Source of the DNA: a bacterium
GTDB lineage: Bacteria; Desulfobacterota; Desulfobulbia; Desulfobulbales; Desulfobulbaceae
NCBI GenBank assembly: GCA_030538155.1
Contig: JAUNUN010000026.1
Span: forward strand, 1-42,011
DNA: 42,011 bases
Direction of reading: 5' to 3'
Shown here in pieces: positions 34,589 to 41,834 of the stretch; positions within the stretch are counted from its first letter, which is position 1, and every line of letters begins with the position of its first letter. The translations under genes and the position numbers were made by a program. The notes under the pieces are model-generated. The model worked only from the letters and a program-made list of their open reading frames with translations. It was not told the origin of the DNA and made no database searches.

Positions 34589-34774
34589 TCAACACCCATA
34601 TTTGCACAAAAAATCACGCACAACCTCGTCCATGATTTCCAGTTGCGTTCGCCCGCTCTCATGGATCTGTATCCAGACGCAGCGCTGGAAAGCCCGGTAC
34701 AGGTCATCGGACACCATCAGCTTTATGGTCGCCGGTGCCTTTTCCTGCTCGTCGCGATCATGCGTGTTGTTCAT
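34589..34774 (-). CDS. Small conserved-looking protein (61 aa), possible ribbon-helix-helix
   Basis: The true start is the ATG at 34774; a longer upstream frame is the hisA gene read in another phase. The sequence is charged and well formed: a short strand PATIKLMVSDDLYRAF followed by two predicted helices ending in QLEIMDEVVRDFLCKYGC. This strand-helix-helix layout resembles ribbon-helix-helix proteins, but I do not recognise a family. It overlaps the hisA end by 17 bp and is 34 bp before yedF, so all three are probably one transcript. No function is assigned. Confidence 0.6.
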   Translation of the reverse strand: MNNTHDRDEQEKAPATIKLMVSDDLYRAFQRCVWIQIHESGRTQLEIMDEVVRDFLCKYGC

Positions 34775-35522
34775 GAAAAGCCACCAGCTCCCGGTAGGTG
34801 ATGCCCGTGCCGCCAAAGATATCCAGGGCGGAACCCACGGTAGCGTCGATGCGGCCGGCGCCGACCTTCTGCACCAGTGCCATATCCGCCATGGTGGCAA
34901 TACCACCGGCATAGGTGGTGGGAACTGGGGTCGTGTCGGCCAATAAGTGCAGGAGGCGCTCGTCCAAACCGGTGCAGGTGCCCTCGACATCCACCGCATG
35001 CACCAGAAACTCATCACAGTAGGCCCCCAGGCGGGCCAATGACTCTGCATTCAGTCGCAGACTGGTGAAGCGCTGCCAGCGATCAGTGACTACATAGTAC
35101 CCGTTCTCACGCCGGCGGCAACTGAGATCAAGCACCAGGCGGTTTTTGCCGACCAGGAGCGCCAGTTCCTCAAGGCGACCCATATCCACCTGGCCGTCAT
35201 GAAAAATCCAGGAGGTGACAATGACATGTGAAGCGCCGCGTTCAAGCCAGATTCCGGCATTGGCCGAGGTAATGCCGCCGCCAAGCTGTAAACCACCCGG
35301 CCAGGCATTCAGGGCCTCCATGGCAGCGGCCTCGTTGCCCGGCCCCAGCATGATCACATGGCCGCCGCGCAGATTATCGCGCCGGTACAGATCGGCGTAA
35401 AAGGATGGAGGATGCGGAGAGGAGAAGTTGGTGCGCAGGGAGGAGGGTTCTTCGCCCAGGGTGGAGCCGACGATCTGCTTCACCTTGCCGTCATGCAGAT
35501 CAATGCAGGGGCGAAAGCGCAT
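34758..35522 (-). CDS. hisA: HisA, eukaryotic-type ProFAR isomerase
   Basis: 254 aa. It resembles yeast His6 along its whole length rather than bacterial HisA: RPCIDLHDGKVKQIVGSTL at the start (catalytic Asp8), TNFSSPHPPSFYADLYRRD, GGHVIMLGPGNEAAAMEAL, LQLGGGI, SHVIVTSWIFHDGQ, RLVLDLSCRRREN, DEFLVHAVDVEGTCTGLDE and TVGSALDIFGG. The enzyme opens the ribose of ProFAR to PRFAR in histidine synthesis. The catalytic Asp pair of the TIM barrel is present (Asp8 and the Asp in HAVDVEG). No other his gene is near; it is the head of a probable hisA-small ORF-yedF-prc series. Confidence 0.9.
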   Translation of the reverse strand: MRFRPCIDLHDGKVKQIVGSTLGEEPSSLRTNFSSPHPPSFYADLYRRDNLRGGHVIMLGPGNEAAAMEALNAWPGGLQLGGGITSANAGIWLERGASHVIVTSWIFHDGQVDMGRLEELALLVGKNRLVLDLSCRRRENGYYVVTDRWQRFTSLRLNAESLARLGAYCDEFLVHAVDVEGTCTGLDERLLHLLADTTPVPTTYAGGIATMADMALVQKVGAGRIDATVGSALDIFGGTGITYRELVAFHEQHA

Positions 35523-35544
35523 GGGGATGAACAGTAAAGGTGAA

Positions 35545-35572
35545 CCGGGGAGCCGCCTTAGCCGCTCCCCGG
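35545..35572 (-). terminator. GC-rich hairpin between the ATPase gene and hisA
   Basis: CCGGGGAGC (35545-35553) pairs with GCTCCCCGG (35564-35572). On the minus strand it is followed by a T-containing stretch (TTCACCTTTACTGTT) without a solid T run. It probably ends or attenuates the fusA transcript before hisA. Confidence 0.5.
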
Positions 35573-35585
35573 GAAGAACAGGATC

Positions 35586-36278
35586 TCAGCGTTCCTTAAC
35601 CATCATGGTGGTAGGATCGAGACGCAAGCCTTTGCCGCCAACAGCCTGCTCACTACTGTTGTTGATGAACTGCAGTTCCACGCTGGCATCTGCCTGTGGA
35701 ATCAGGAGGATAGCGGTGTCGAACAGGTCGTCGACTTCATGACAGGGGGCAGGCACGCCATTGGGGGAAATCCGCGCATCATCCCGGTGGCGGATAGCGG
35801 AAAACCATGCCTGCAGGCCCATGGTCTCAACCAGAGCCTTGAGGTCTTCCAGCGTGTCTCGGTCTGCCGAGGCAAAGTCAAAACCATCCACAATCAGACA
35901 ATTGGGCCGGAAGATGTCCTGCAGCACCAGATCGTTCAGGCGCTCTTCCAGACGGGAGCGCGAGAAGCCCGAGGCCTGAAAGGTCATGATCATGCGGTGA
36001 CGGCTCACCATGTCGATCAGTTCATGGGGCCTGTCCACGCTGTGGCCCTGCAGAATCAACTGCAGGATATCGTCGTACCAGGCCTTGGTTTTGTCGATGC
36101 TCTGCCCAATGCTCACATGGATGACCCGTTTGCCGCGCAGGATGGCGTCTAGGGCGATCTGCACCAGAAGTGCCGTCTTACCCAGACCCGCACGGGCCAT
36201 GACCAGCCCCATCTGGCTGTCTTTACTCATATTGAGAACCCTGAGCGGATTCTGCTGTGTCAATGCTGTGTATGCCAT
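35586..36278 (-). CDS. P-loop ATPase (RecA/DnaB-like) downstream of fusA
   Basis: 230 aa from the ATG at 36278, which has GGAG eight bases upstream (a GTG at 36287 is the alternative). Walker A is ARAGLGKT at residues 28-35, followed by ALLVQIALDAILRGKRVIHVSIGQS. Walker B is CLIVDGFDFAS. A later HRDD/ISPNGVPAP segment and a C-terminal beta-rich part follow. The layout is that of RecA/KaiC/DnaB-type ATPases without extra domains. I do not recognise a characterised family; similar small ATPases occur in deltaproteobacteria. It is 41 bp after fusA and probably co-transcribed with it. The role is unknown. Confidence 0.7.
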   Translation of the reverse strand: MAYTALTQQNPLRVLNMSKDSQMGLVMARAGLGKTALLVQIALDAILRGKRVIHVSIGQSIDKTKAWYDDILQLILQGHSVDRPHELIDMVSRHRMIMTFQASGFSRSRLEERLNDLVLQDIFRPNCLIVDGFDFASADRDTLEDLKALVETMGLQAWFSAIRHRDDARISPNGVPAPCHEVDDLFDTAILLIPQADASVELQFINNSSEQAVGGKGLRLDPTTMMVKER

Positions 36279-36319
36279 ACCATTCACTCCAGAAGCGATT
36301 GCCCGCCTGCTGATCAGGC

Positions 36320-38404
36320 TCAGGATTCTTTTTTCTTTTCGTTGAAGGTCTTGATGAGTTCTTCCGCCAAGGTCTTGGGCACCTGCTTGTAGGTGGCAAA
36401 TTCCATGGTGAATTCGGCCTTGCCCTGGGTGAGAGAGCGCAGGGTGGTGGAATACCCGAACATCTCCACCAGCGGCACCTCCGCCTCGACCACGGTGTAA
36501 GCACCCTCTTCAAAGGTACCGATGATCACGCCGCGACGCTGGTTGATACTGCCCATAACCCCGCCCTGGAACTCGGAAGGCCCTTCTACCGCCACCTTCA
36601 TGATCGGCTCCATGATCACTGCCCCGGCCTTGTCGTAGCCCTGACGAAACGCGCCGATGGCAGCCAACTGAAAGGCCACGTCGGAGGAGTCCACCGCATG
36701 GTAGGCGCCGTCGTTGATGGTGATGCGTACACCGGTTATGGGCGCGCCGGTCAGCGTACCCTTGTCCAGCGATTTCTGGAAGCCCTTGTCGCAAGAGCTG
36801 ATGAATTCTCTCGGAATAGCGCCGCCCACAATCTGATCGACAAATTCGTACTCGCCCTCTTCAAGCGGCTCGACAAAACCAGCCACCCGACCAAACTGAC
36901 CGGAGCCGCCGGTCTGTTTCTTGTGGGTGTAATCGAACTCCGCCCGCCGGGTAATGGTTTCGCGGTAGGCCACCTGCGGCGCGCCCACTTCCACCTCGGC
37001 CTTGTACTCACGCTTCATGCGCTCAATATACACCTCAAGGTGCAACTCGCCCATGCCCGAGATGATGGTCTCGCTGGTCTCGTGGTCCACATAGGTCTTG
37101 AAGGTGGGGTCTTCCTTGGTGAAGCGGTTGAGCGCCTTTGACATATTGATCTGCGCCTTATTGTCCACCGGCTTGATGGCAAGCGAAATAACCGGCGCAG
37201 GGATGTGCATGGAGCTCATGGACCAGCTCAATTCCGGAGCGCAGAAGGTGTCGCCCGATGCACAGTCAACGCCAAAGAGGGCAACGATATCGCCGGAACC
37301 GGCCTCTTCGATCTCCTCCATCTCATCGGCGTGCATGCGCACCAATCGTCCCACCTTCACCTTCTTGCCGGTGCGGCTGTTGACGATGGTGTCGCCCTTT
37401 TTAAGCTCTCCCTGATAGGTGCGGATATAGGTGAGCTGGCCGTAGCGGCCATCTTCCAGTTTGAAGGCAAGGGCTACCAAGGGATCTGCCGGATCATTGC
37501 TGACTACCTTTTCCGCCTCATTGTCGTTCAAATCAAGGGCGGTATTCTCGATATCCATCGGGGTCGGCAGGTAAGCGGCAACCGCATCCAGAAGCAACTG
37601 AATACCCTTGTTCTTGTAGGCTGAGCCGATCATGACCGGGGTCAGCTCCAGGGCCAGGGTGCCCTTGCGGATGGCCTCGTGGATCAAGGTTTCGGGGATC
37701 TCACCCTCTTCGAGCATCACTTCCATCAGCTCATCAGAGAACATGGAGACCGCATCGAGCAGTTCCTCGCGCTTGGTCTGGGCCTCCTCGAGCAGGTGAG
37801 CCGGGATTTCTTCACGGCGCAGGCCCTGGCCTTGTTCGCCGTCAAAGTACACCGCCTGCATGGCCACCAGATCAACCATGCCTTCGAGATCACTCTCAAG
37901 GCCGATGGGCATCTGTACCATAACCGCATTGAGGCCAAGCTTGTCGCGCAACTGCTGCACCACCCGGCCCGGATTGGCGCCGGTGCGATCACACTTGTTG
38001 ATAAAGGCAATGCGAGGCACTTTATAACGGGTCATCTGGCGGTTAACCGTGATGGACTGCGACTGCACCCCGCCCACGGAACAGAGGATGAGTACCGCGC
38101 CATCCAGCACCCGCAGGGCGCGTTCCACCTCGATGGTGAAATCCACGTGACCGGGGGTGTCGATAATGTTGATGGCATAGTCCTTCCAGGTGCAGCGGGT
38201 GGCGGCAGACTGGATGGTAATGCCGCGCTCCCGTTCCAGATCCATGGAGTCCATGGTGGCGCCGACGCCATCCTTGCCGCGCACCTCGTGGATGGCGTGG
38301 ATGCGCTGGGTAAAGAACAGGATGCGTTCCGTCAGCGTGGTCTTGCCCGAGTCGATGTGGGCACTAATGCCGATATTTCGTACCTTTGACAGATCTTTTT
38401 TCAT
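36320..38404 (-). CDS. fusA: Translation elongation factor G (spd/mitochondrial EF-G1 type)
   Basis: 694 aa, full length with all five EF-G domains. GTPase motifs: G1 AHIDSGKTT (residues 15-23), switch II/G3 [12 protein letters not shown]4 NKCD, and G5 near GSAYKNKG. Several segments follow the mitochondrial EF-G1/spdEFG1 pattern rather than standard EF-G: Ser in [37 protein letters not shown], and [27 protein letters not shown]. In the spd group this protein does translocation while a second EF-G acts in ribosome recycling, so another fusA paralogue is expected elsewhere. Domain IV carries GGSGQFGRV and the catalytic loop region. It is divergent from the cytochrome c3 gene. Confidence 0.94.
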   Translation of the reverse strand: MKKDLSKVRNIGISAHIDSGKTTLTERILFFTQRIHAIHEVRGKDGVGATMDSMDLERERGITIQSAATRCTWKDYAINIIDTPGHVDFTIEVERALRVLDGAVLILCSVGGVQSQSITVNRQMTRYKVPRIAFINKCDRTGANPGRVVQQLRDKLGLNAVMVQMPIGLESDLEGMVDLVAMQAVYFDGEQGQGLRREEIPAHLLEEAQTKREELLDAVSMFSDELMEVMLEEGEIPETLIHEAIRKGTLALELTPVMIGSAYKNKGIQLLLDAVAAYLPTPMDIENTALDLNDNEAEKVVSNDPADPLVALAFKLEDGRYGQLTYIRTYQGELKKGDTIVNSRTGKKVKVGRLVRMHADEMEEIEEAGSGDIVALFGVDCASGDTFCAPELSWSMSSMHIPAPVISLAIKPVDNKAQINMSKALNRFTKEDPTFKTYVDHETSETIISGMGELHLEVYIERMKREYKAEVEVGAPQVAYRETITRRAEFDYTHKKQTGGSGQFGRVAGFVEPLEEGEYEFVDQIVGGAIPREFISSCDKGFQKSLDKGTLTGAPITGVRITINDGAYHAVDSSDVAFQLAAIGAFRQGYDKAGAVIMEPIMKVAVEGPSEFQGGVMGSINQRRGVIIGTFEEGAYTVVEAEVPLVEMFGYSTTLRSLTQGKAEFTMEFATYKQVPKTLAEELIKTFNEKKKES

Positions 38405-38781
38405 GCTGCCAGCCGCTTTTGCCGGCCCTCTTTGTTATGAGTTACTTCGTTCATCCGGAAAAACAAAAGATGCAGCCAAATCCGCGTCCCTTGTCCTGAG
38501 ATAGCGCTCAGATCTTATAACGGCGCTGCCCAAGGGCCTGTCGCCGCCACCGGAGTATAAATCCAATACAATTGCAATGTGCAAAACATGAAAAAATAGC
38601 AAACCGGAACAATTCTGTAAAGCATTATTTAAAGTGGGGTGAAGAGGAAGCTATCATCCCGGATTATTTTTCTGAAGTGCGGGCGAAAGATAATCCTTTC
38701 CATCTGGCATTCAGGTGCTCCCCATGGCATAGTGCTGTCCAAGAGCAGTTCCGTTATCCCCTCAGCCCCGAAGGAGTCCCC
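38405..38781. other. Intergenic region between divergent fusA and cytochrome c3
   Basis: 377 bp without a supported gene. The cytochrome frame is open from 38572, but those residues precede the signal peptide and are not coding. A TATAAG at 38515-38520 (minus) could be the fusA -10, without a convincing -35. A good ribosome binding site for the cytochrome gene (AAGGAG, 38771-38776) ends the region. Confidence 0.6.
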
Positions 38782-39186
38782 ATGCAATCACCTGCCCTGC
38801 GCCTTGCCTTTTTTCTTGCCTGCATCCTGTTTGCAAGCTGCGCCCTTGCCGCCGAAACCAATACCGGCCCGGAAGCCATGGTCTTACGTTCAACCATAGA
38901 CCCTGACAGAAAACCCAGAACCGCCACCTTTCCCCACCGGGAGCACCAGGCGCGTCTGGACTGCGCCGAGTGTCACCATGGTCAGGCTGCAGACGGCAAA
39001 CAGCTGCCCTATGTGGCAGGACAAAAAATCGCCAAGTGCGAATCCTGCCACAACACCAAGGTAGAGGGCATGAACGAAGAGTACAACACCTTTCAGAAGG
39101 CGGCCCACGCCACCTGCCGCGCCTGCCATCAAAAGACCGATGCCAAGCTTACCAAGTGCAGCGTCTGCCATAAAAAGGACGAGTAA
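38782..39186 (+). CDS. Periplasmic tetraheme cytochrome c3
   Basis: 134 aa from the ATG at 38782, supported by AAGGAG and by the start of a signal peptide (residues 1-~24, cleavage near ALA). The mature part has four CxxCH haem motifs (residues 61-65, 86-90, 112-116, 126-130) and an early FPHREHQ providing two axial histidines, the class III cytochrome c3 pattern. In sulfate reducers this protein accepts electrons from periplasmic hydrogenases or formate dehydrogenase and passes them to membrane complexes such as Qrc, Tmc or Hmc. Whether it serves DsrMKJOP here is an inference. Its stop codon touches repeat copy D. Confidence 0.9.
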   Translation: MQSPALRLAFFLACILFASCALAAETNTGPEAMVLRSTIDPDRKPRTATFPHREHQARLDCAECHHGQAADGKQLPYVAGQKIAKCESCHNTKVEGMNEEYNTFQKAAHATCRACHQKTDAKLTKCSVCHKKDE

Positions 39187-39251
39187 TTCCACTTCCAGAT
39201 CAAAGCGCTATCCAAAGTGCTATCAGTCTCGGCTTTGCTCTCGAATGGAAT
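39186..39251. repeat. Short inverted-repeat element, copy D (deleted form)
   Basis: 66 bp beginning ATTCCACTTCCAGATCAAAG and ending TCGAATGGAAT. It keeps both outer ends and the TCAGTCTCGGCTT block of the longer copies, but the central GACGCAGGCGTACC palindrome is missing. It lies between convergent cytochrome c3 and UPF0280 genes. Confidence 0.72.
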
Positions 39252-39289
39252 ACGACAGGCAAGCCACAAGGCAGTTTACCATACAACAG

Positions 39290-39325
39290 CCCCGATAGAT
39301 GCGCGCGAAAACGCGTCTATCGGGG
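39290..39325. terminator. Strong hairpin after the homocysteine operon
   Basis: CCCCGATAGA (39290-39299) pairs with TCTATCGGGG (39316-39325), with an inner CGCG-AAAA-CGCG stem. It lies just past the UPF0280 stop (39337). No T run follows on the minus strand, so its strength as an intrinsic terminator is uncertain. Confidence 0.6.
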
Positions 39326-39336
39326 AGGTTTTCCGT

Positions 39337-40134
39337 CTATCGTTTATGTTTGCTGCGTGCTGGAGAAACCGGGGGAAAGGGTGAGGCATCCCTGCCTTCC
39401 GCCTCATGATGGCGGGTGACCTTCCGCCGACTGGCACTGTCCTGGTTGCGTACCAGTTCGGGCAACCGGCCCCACAGGGCGATCCTGTCATTTTTTATTG
39501 CCAGAATGCCCTCCACTCCGGCAATTGCGCCCACCTCCTCCAGCACCGGCTGCAAATCCGCTTCCTTTTTGATGCGGTTACAGACCAGGGTGACTGCGGC
39601 ATCGGCTAGGGCGGCGTCTTTTGCCGCCACCGTGGCAAGATCGCAGCGGCCGAAACTCAATGAATGCCCCATGACACTGGAAGAGGAACAGAGCGCAAGC
39701 GGCATCTGGGCAGGCAGCACGCGAAAGGCTAGGCTGGCGGCCAAGGGGCTGTTACCGGCATAGAGGCCGATCACAACCTCGCTCTCTGAGGCAAGGAAGA
39801 TATCGCCGCCGTTCTCCACAATGGCCTCACGGCAACCAGCAGCCAGGGCCGCTTCCACCCCGAATTGTGCCAGAGTTCCGGCTACCGCAGCCATCGGCCC
39901 AAGACCGGTGAGCCAGGCTGCGGCCGCCATGCGGCGGGCAACTTCCGGCGCATCCTCCAAGGGCTGAACCGGGCTGAGGCTGTGCTGGAACTCGGGTTGG
40001 CGGACAATGTAGCGCTCTAGTTCGCGGCGTGCGGCCAACACCGCAGCCGTTACCAGATCAAACTCCGCACAGGCCACCCGCAGGGTGGTTTCCTTCCAGG
40101 AAAAAGAGCGGTACCGGCGCGATAGCTGGCTCAT
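39337..40134 (-). CDS. UPF0280 (ApbE-like) protein of the homocysteine module
   Basis: 265 aa from the ATG at 40134; the frame runs to 40431 but the extra part is the ferredoxin gene out of phase. COG2122/UPF0280 features are SWKETTLRVACAEFDLVTAAVLAARRELERYI, AAWLTGLGPMAAVAGTLAQFG, CREAIVENGGDIFLAS and CSSSSVMGHSLSFGRCDLATVAAKDAALADAAVT. The fold is related to the flavin transferase ApbE. In archaea and anaerobic bacteria this family co-occurs with HcyBio proteins and is implicated genetically in making homocysteine from aspartate semialdehyde and sulfide; its exact reaction is not settled. The last ~35 residues are basic and disordered. 28 bp after the ferredoxin gene. Confidence 0.85.
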   Translation of the reverse strand: MSQLSRRYRSFSWKETTLRVACAEFDLVTAAVLAARRELERYIVRQPEFQHSLSPVQPLEDAPEVARRMAAAAWLTGLGPMAAVAGTLAQFGVEAALAAGCREAIVENGGDIFLASESEVVIGLYAGNSPLAASLAFRVLPAQMPLALCSSSSVMGHSLSFGRCDLATVAAKDAALADAAVTLVCNRIKKEADLQPVLEEVGAIAGVEGILAIKNDRIALWGRLPELVRNQDSASRRKVTRHHEAEGRDASPFPPVSPARSKHKR

Positions 40135-40162
40135 GCGGCCCCTACGGTCTAATGCGGCCTTC

Positions 40163-40576
40163 TCAAAAGGAGGAAGTGCAGGCCCCGAAGGGACAGGCCG
40201 GAATGCAGGCATGGCACTCCACGCACAAATCCTCATCAAAGGCGAGGCGGCGGCTAACCGCATCGGCAAAGGCAAGTGCCGCCGTAGGACAGTGCACCAC
40301 GCAGGCGCCGCAGTGGGTGCAGCGTTCCTTATCCCAGTGCAGGCCCTTGTTGCCCGCATGGATATTGACTTCCAGGGTGGCAAGATAGGCCAGGGCCCGG
40401 TCGATATCAGCCGCTTCACCGGTGACATCAAGGGAAAGGTAGCCCTCCTCCTCCGGCGTCACCTTGGCGCGGAAGATATTGATGACCAGGTTAAAGTCCT
40501 TGACCAGTTTATAGACAATGGGCTTTTCGGTCTCGCTTTTGGGGAAGTAGAGGTAGAGCTTCTTGGTAATATTCAT
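40163..40576 (-). CDS. NIL-domain ferredoxin (2x[4Fe-4S]) of the homocysteine module
   Basis: 137 aa. Residues 1-~78 are a NIL domain (the ACT-like fold that binds methionine in MetN), here MNITKKLYLYFPKSETEKPIVYKL onwards. Residues 85-130 hold two four-cysteine motifs, CTHCGACVVHC and CVECHACIPAC. In methanogens the equivalent protein works with the HcyBio protein in homocysteine synthesis, probably as the electron donor; methionine sensing by the NIL part is conceivable. The ATG overlaps the HcyBio stop (ATGA), so the two are coupled. Confidence 0.9.
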   Translation of the reverse strand: MNITKKLYLYFPKSETEKPIVYKLVKDFNLVINIFRAKVTPEEEGYLSLDVTGEAADIDRALAYLATLEVNIHAGNKGLHWDKERCTHCGACVVHCPTAALAFADAVSRRLAFDEDLCVECHACIPACPFGACTSSF

Positions 40577-41766
40577 CGCTGCGGCCCCACGCTCTGCAAG
40601 CCCTGCATACCCTGCGCCGCCGGCAGGGGCTGGCTTGGTTCAGATAAAAGAAAACGGCCCGCCTGGATTTCCGCCTTGAGCAGCTCACAGATCCTGAGGG
40701 CCTTATTGTAGGAGGACATGGAGGTTACCGGCACCTTTTTCCCTAAAAGCTCCACTTCGCCGCTGCGCAACTGCTCGTAGGTGAAGCGGCCCAGGGTATT
40801 GCCGGTTTTCTGCGGATAGTCTTCACTGTAATCGACCACAGTGGCAAAGATATCCGCATCCCGCACCGTGGTGCGCCTGAGGATCTCCGCATTGAGGATG
40901 GGAATGGGAATACCCACCCCAAGGGCAAGCGACACCCCGTATCCGCGGAAACTTGCCCCGCGCACGAACTCGGGCAGCATCTCCTTCATGTTGGCGCTTA
41001 AAGCTAAGGTACCTGCTCCCTCCACCGGTACGCCGTTTTCGCCCCGTTCCACCAAGGAAGCGTGCTGGGTGCCCTGGCTGTAAACCAGCCCTCGGGCACC
41101 GGCCAGCCACACTGTGGTGCCTACGCCGATGGTCTGGTAGAGAGGATCGTTCAAAAGCGGCGAAAGCTGCCCGGCCGAGCAATAGGTCATGCTGCGCAAT
41201 CTCGCCTTGAGGATGCCCATATAGGTGTAGATGCGCTTATCCGACAGGTTAACCGCCACGTTGTAGTTCTGGTAGCAGTTGCGCGGATTGACCATGACAG
41301 CCTGGTTGAGGTCGTTGATGTCCACCATGGTGCGGATTTCCCGGCGGGGATAGTCGTCGGTGCCGTAGGAAAGGGCAAAGAGCTGCACCTTCTTGCCGGC
41401 CACCAGGTCTTCGATCACATGGCCGCCGCCGTAGCGGAACTCGCCGGGGTGATACATATTGGCCGGATCGTTATGGCGGAGTTGGGTCGCGCCCAGGTAT
41501 ACATCCACCGCCGCGATGCCGCAGTAGGCCTGCACATCGTTGATCCAGGCCTCGGTGATACGCATCTTGGGCTTGCTGTGACCAAAATTAAGGAAACAGC
41601 CGGAAGAGCACATGGGCCCGAAGGTGGCGGTGGTGACCACATCTACCTCCTTGGCCGCCGCCTCAAGCCCCTTGCGATCGACATAGGCAATCACTTCTTC
41701 GGCAGTCAGCACCACGGCCTTGCCCGCAGCAATCTTTTCGTTGATACTCTGATATGTTTTGCTCAT
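40573..41766 (-). CDS. Homocysteine biosynthesis protein HcyBio (DUF39/COG1900)
   Basis: 397 aa from the ATG at 41766, preceded by GGAG and by a sigma-70 promoter lying inside the longer frame to 41826, which rules that start out. Full-length HcyBio domain: VVTTATFGPMCSSGCFLNFGHS with Cys53 and Cys57, GATQLRHNDPANMYHPGEFRYGGGHVIEDLVAG, NPRNCYQNYNVAVN with Cys164, and YGVSLALGVGIPIPILN. The family makes homocysteine by sulfide addition to aspartate semialdehyde, bypassing O-acetyl/succinyl-homoserine; conserved cysteines are needed for the sulfur transfer. In a sulfide-producing cell this is a direct route to methionine. Confidence 0.9.
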   Translation of the reverse strand: MSKTYQSINEKIAAGKAVVLTAEEVIAYVDRKGLEAAAKEVDVVTTATFGPMCSSGCFLNFGHSKPKMRITEAWINDVQAYCGIAAVDVYLGATQLRHNDPANMYHPGEFRYGGGHVIEDLVAGKKVQLFALSYGTDDYPRREIRTMVDINDLNQAVMVNPRNCYQNYNVAVNLSDKRIYTYMGILKARLRSMTYCSAGQLSPLLNDPLYQTIGVGTTVWLAGARGLVYSQGTQHASLVERGENGVPVEGAGTLALSANMKEMLPEFVRGASFRGYGVSLALGVGIPIPILNAEILRRTTVRDADIFATVVDYSEDYPQKTGNTLGRFTYEQLRSGEVELLGKKVPVTSMSSYNKALRICELLKAEIQAGRFLLSEPSQPLPAAQGMQGLQSVGPQR

Positions 41767-41805
41767 TGCTCCTATCCACGGCAAACAAGATGACGAGAAT
41801 TTGGC

Positions 41806-41834
41806 ATTATAGGACGGCAATGACAAAACAGCAA
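41806..41834 (-). promoter_or_regulatory. Sigma-70 promoter of the homocysteine operon
   Basis: On the minus strand a perfect TATAAT (41811-41806) lies 17 bp after TTGCTG (41834-41829). The expected transcript start is near 41799, giving a ~33-nt leader before the ATG at 41766. Confidence 0.7.

Noticed and set aside
38572..38781. Upstream in-frame extension of the cytochrome c3 gene
   Set aside because: It would place 70 residues in front of a clear signal peptide; the ATG at 38782 has a good ribosome binding site.
41767..41826. Longer start for the HcyBio gene
   Set aside because: The TATAAT of the operon promoter (41806-41811) lies inside the extension.
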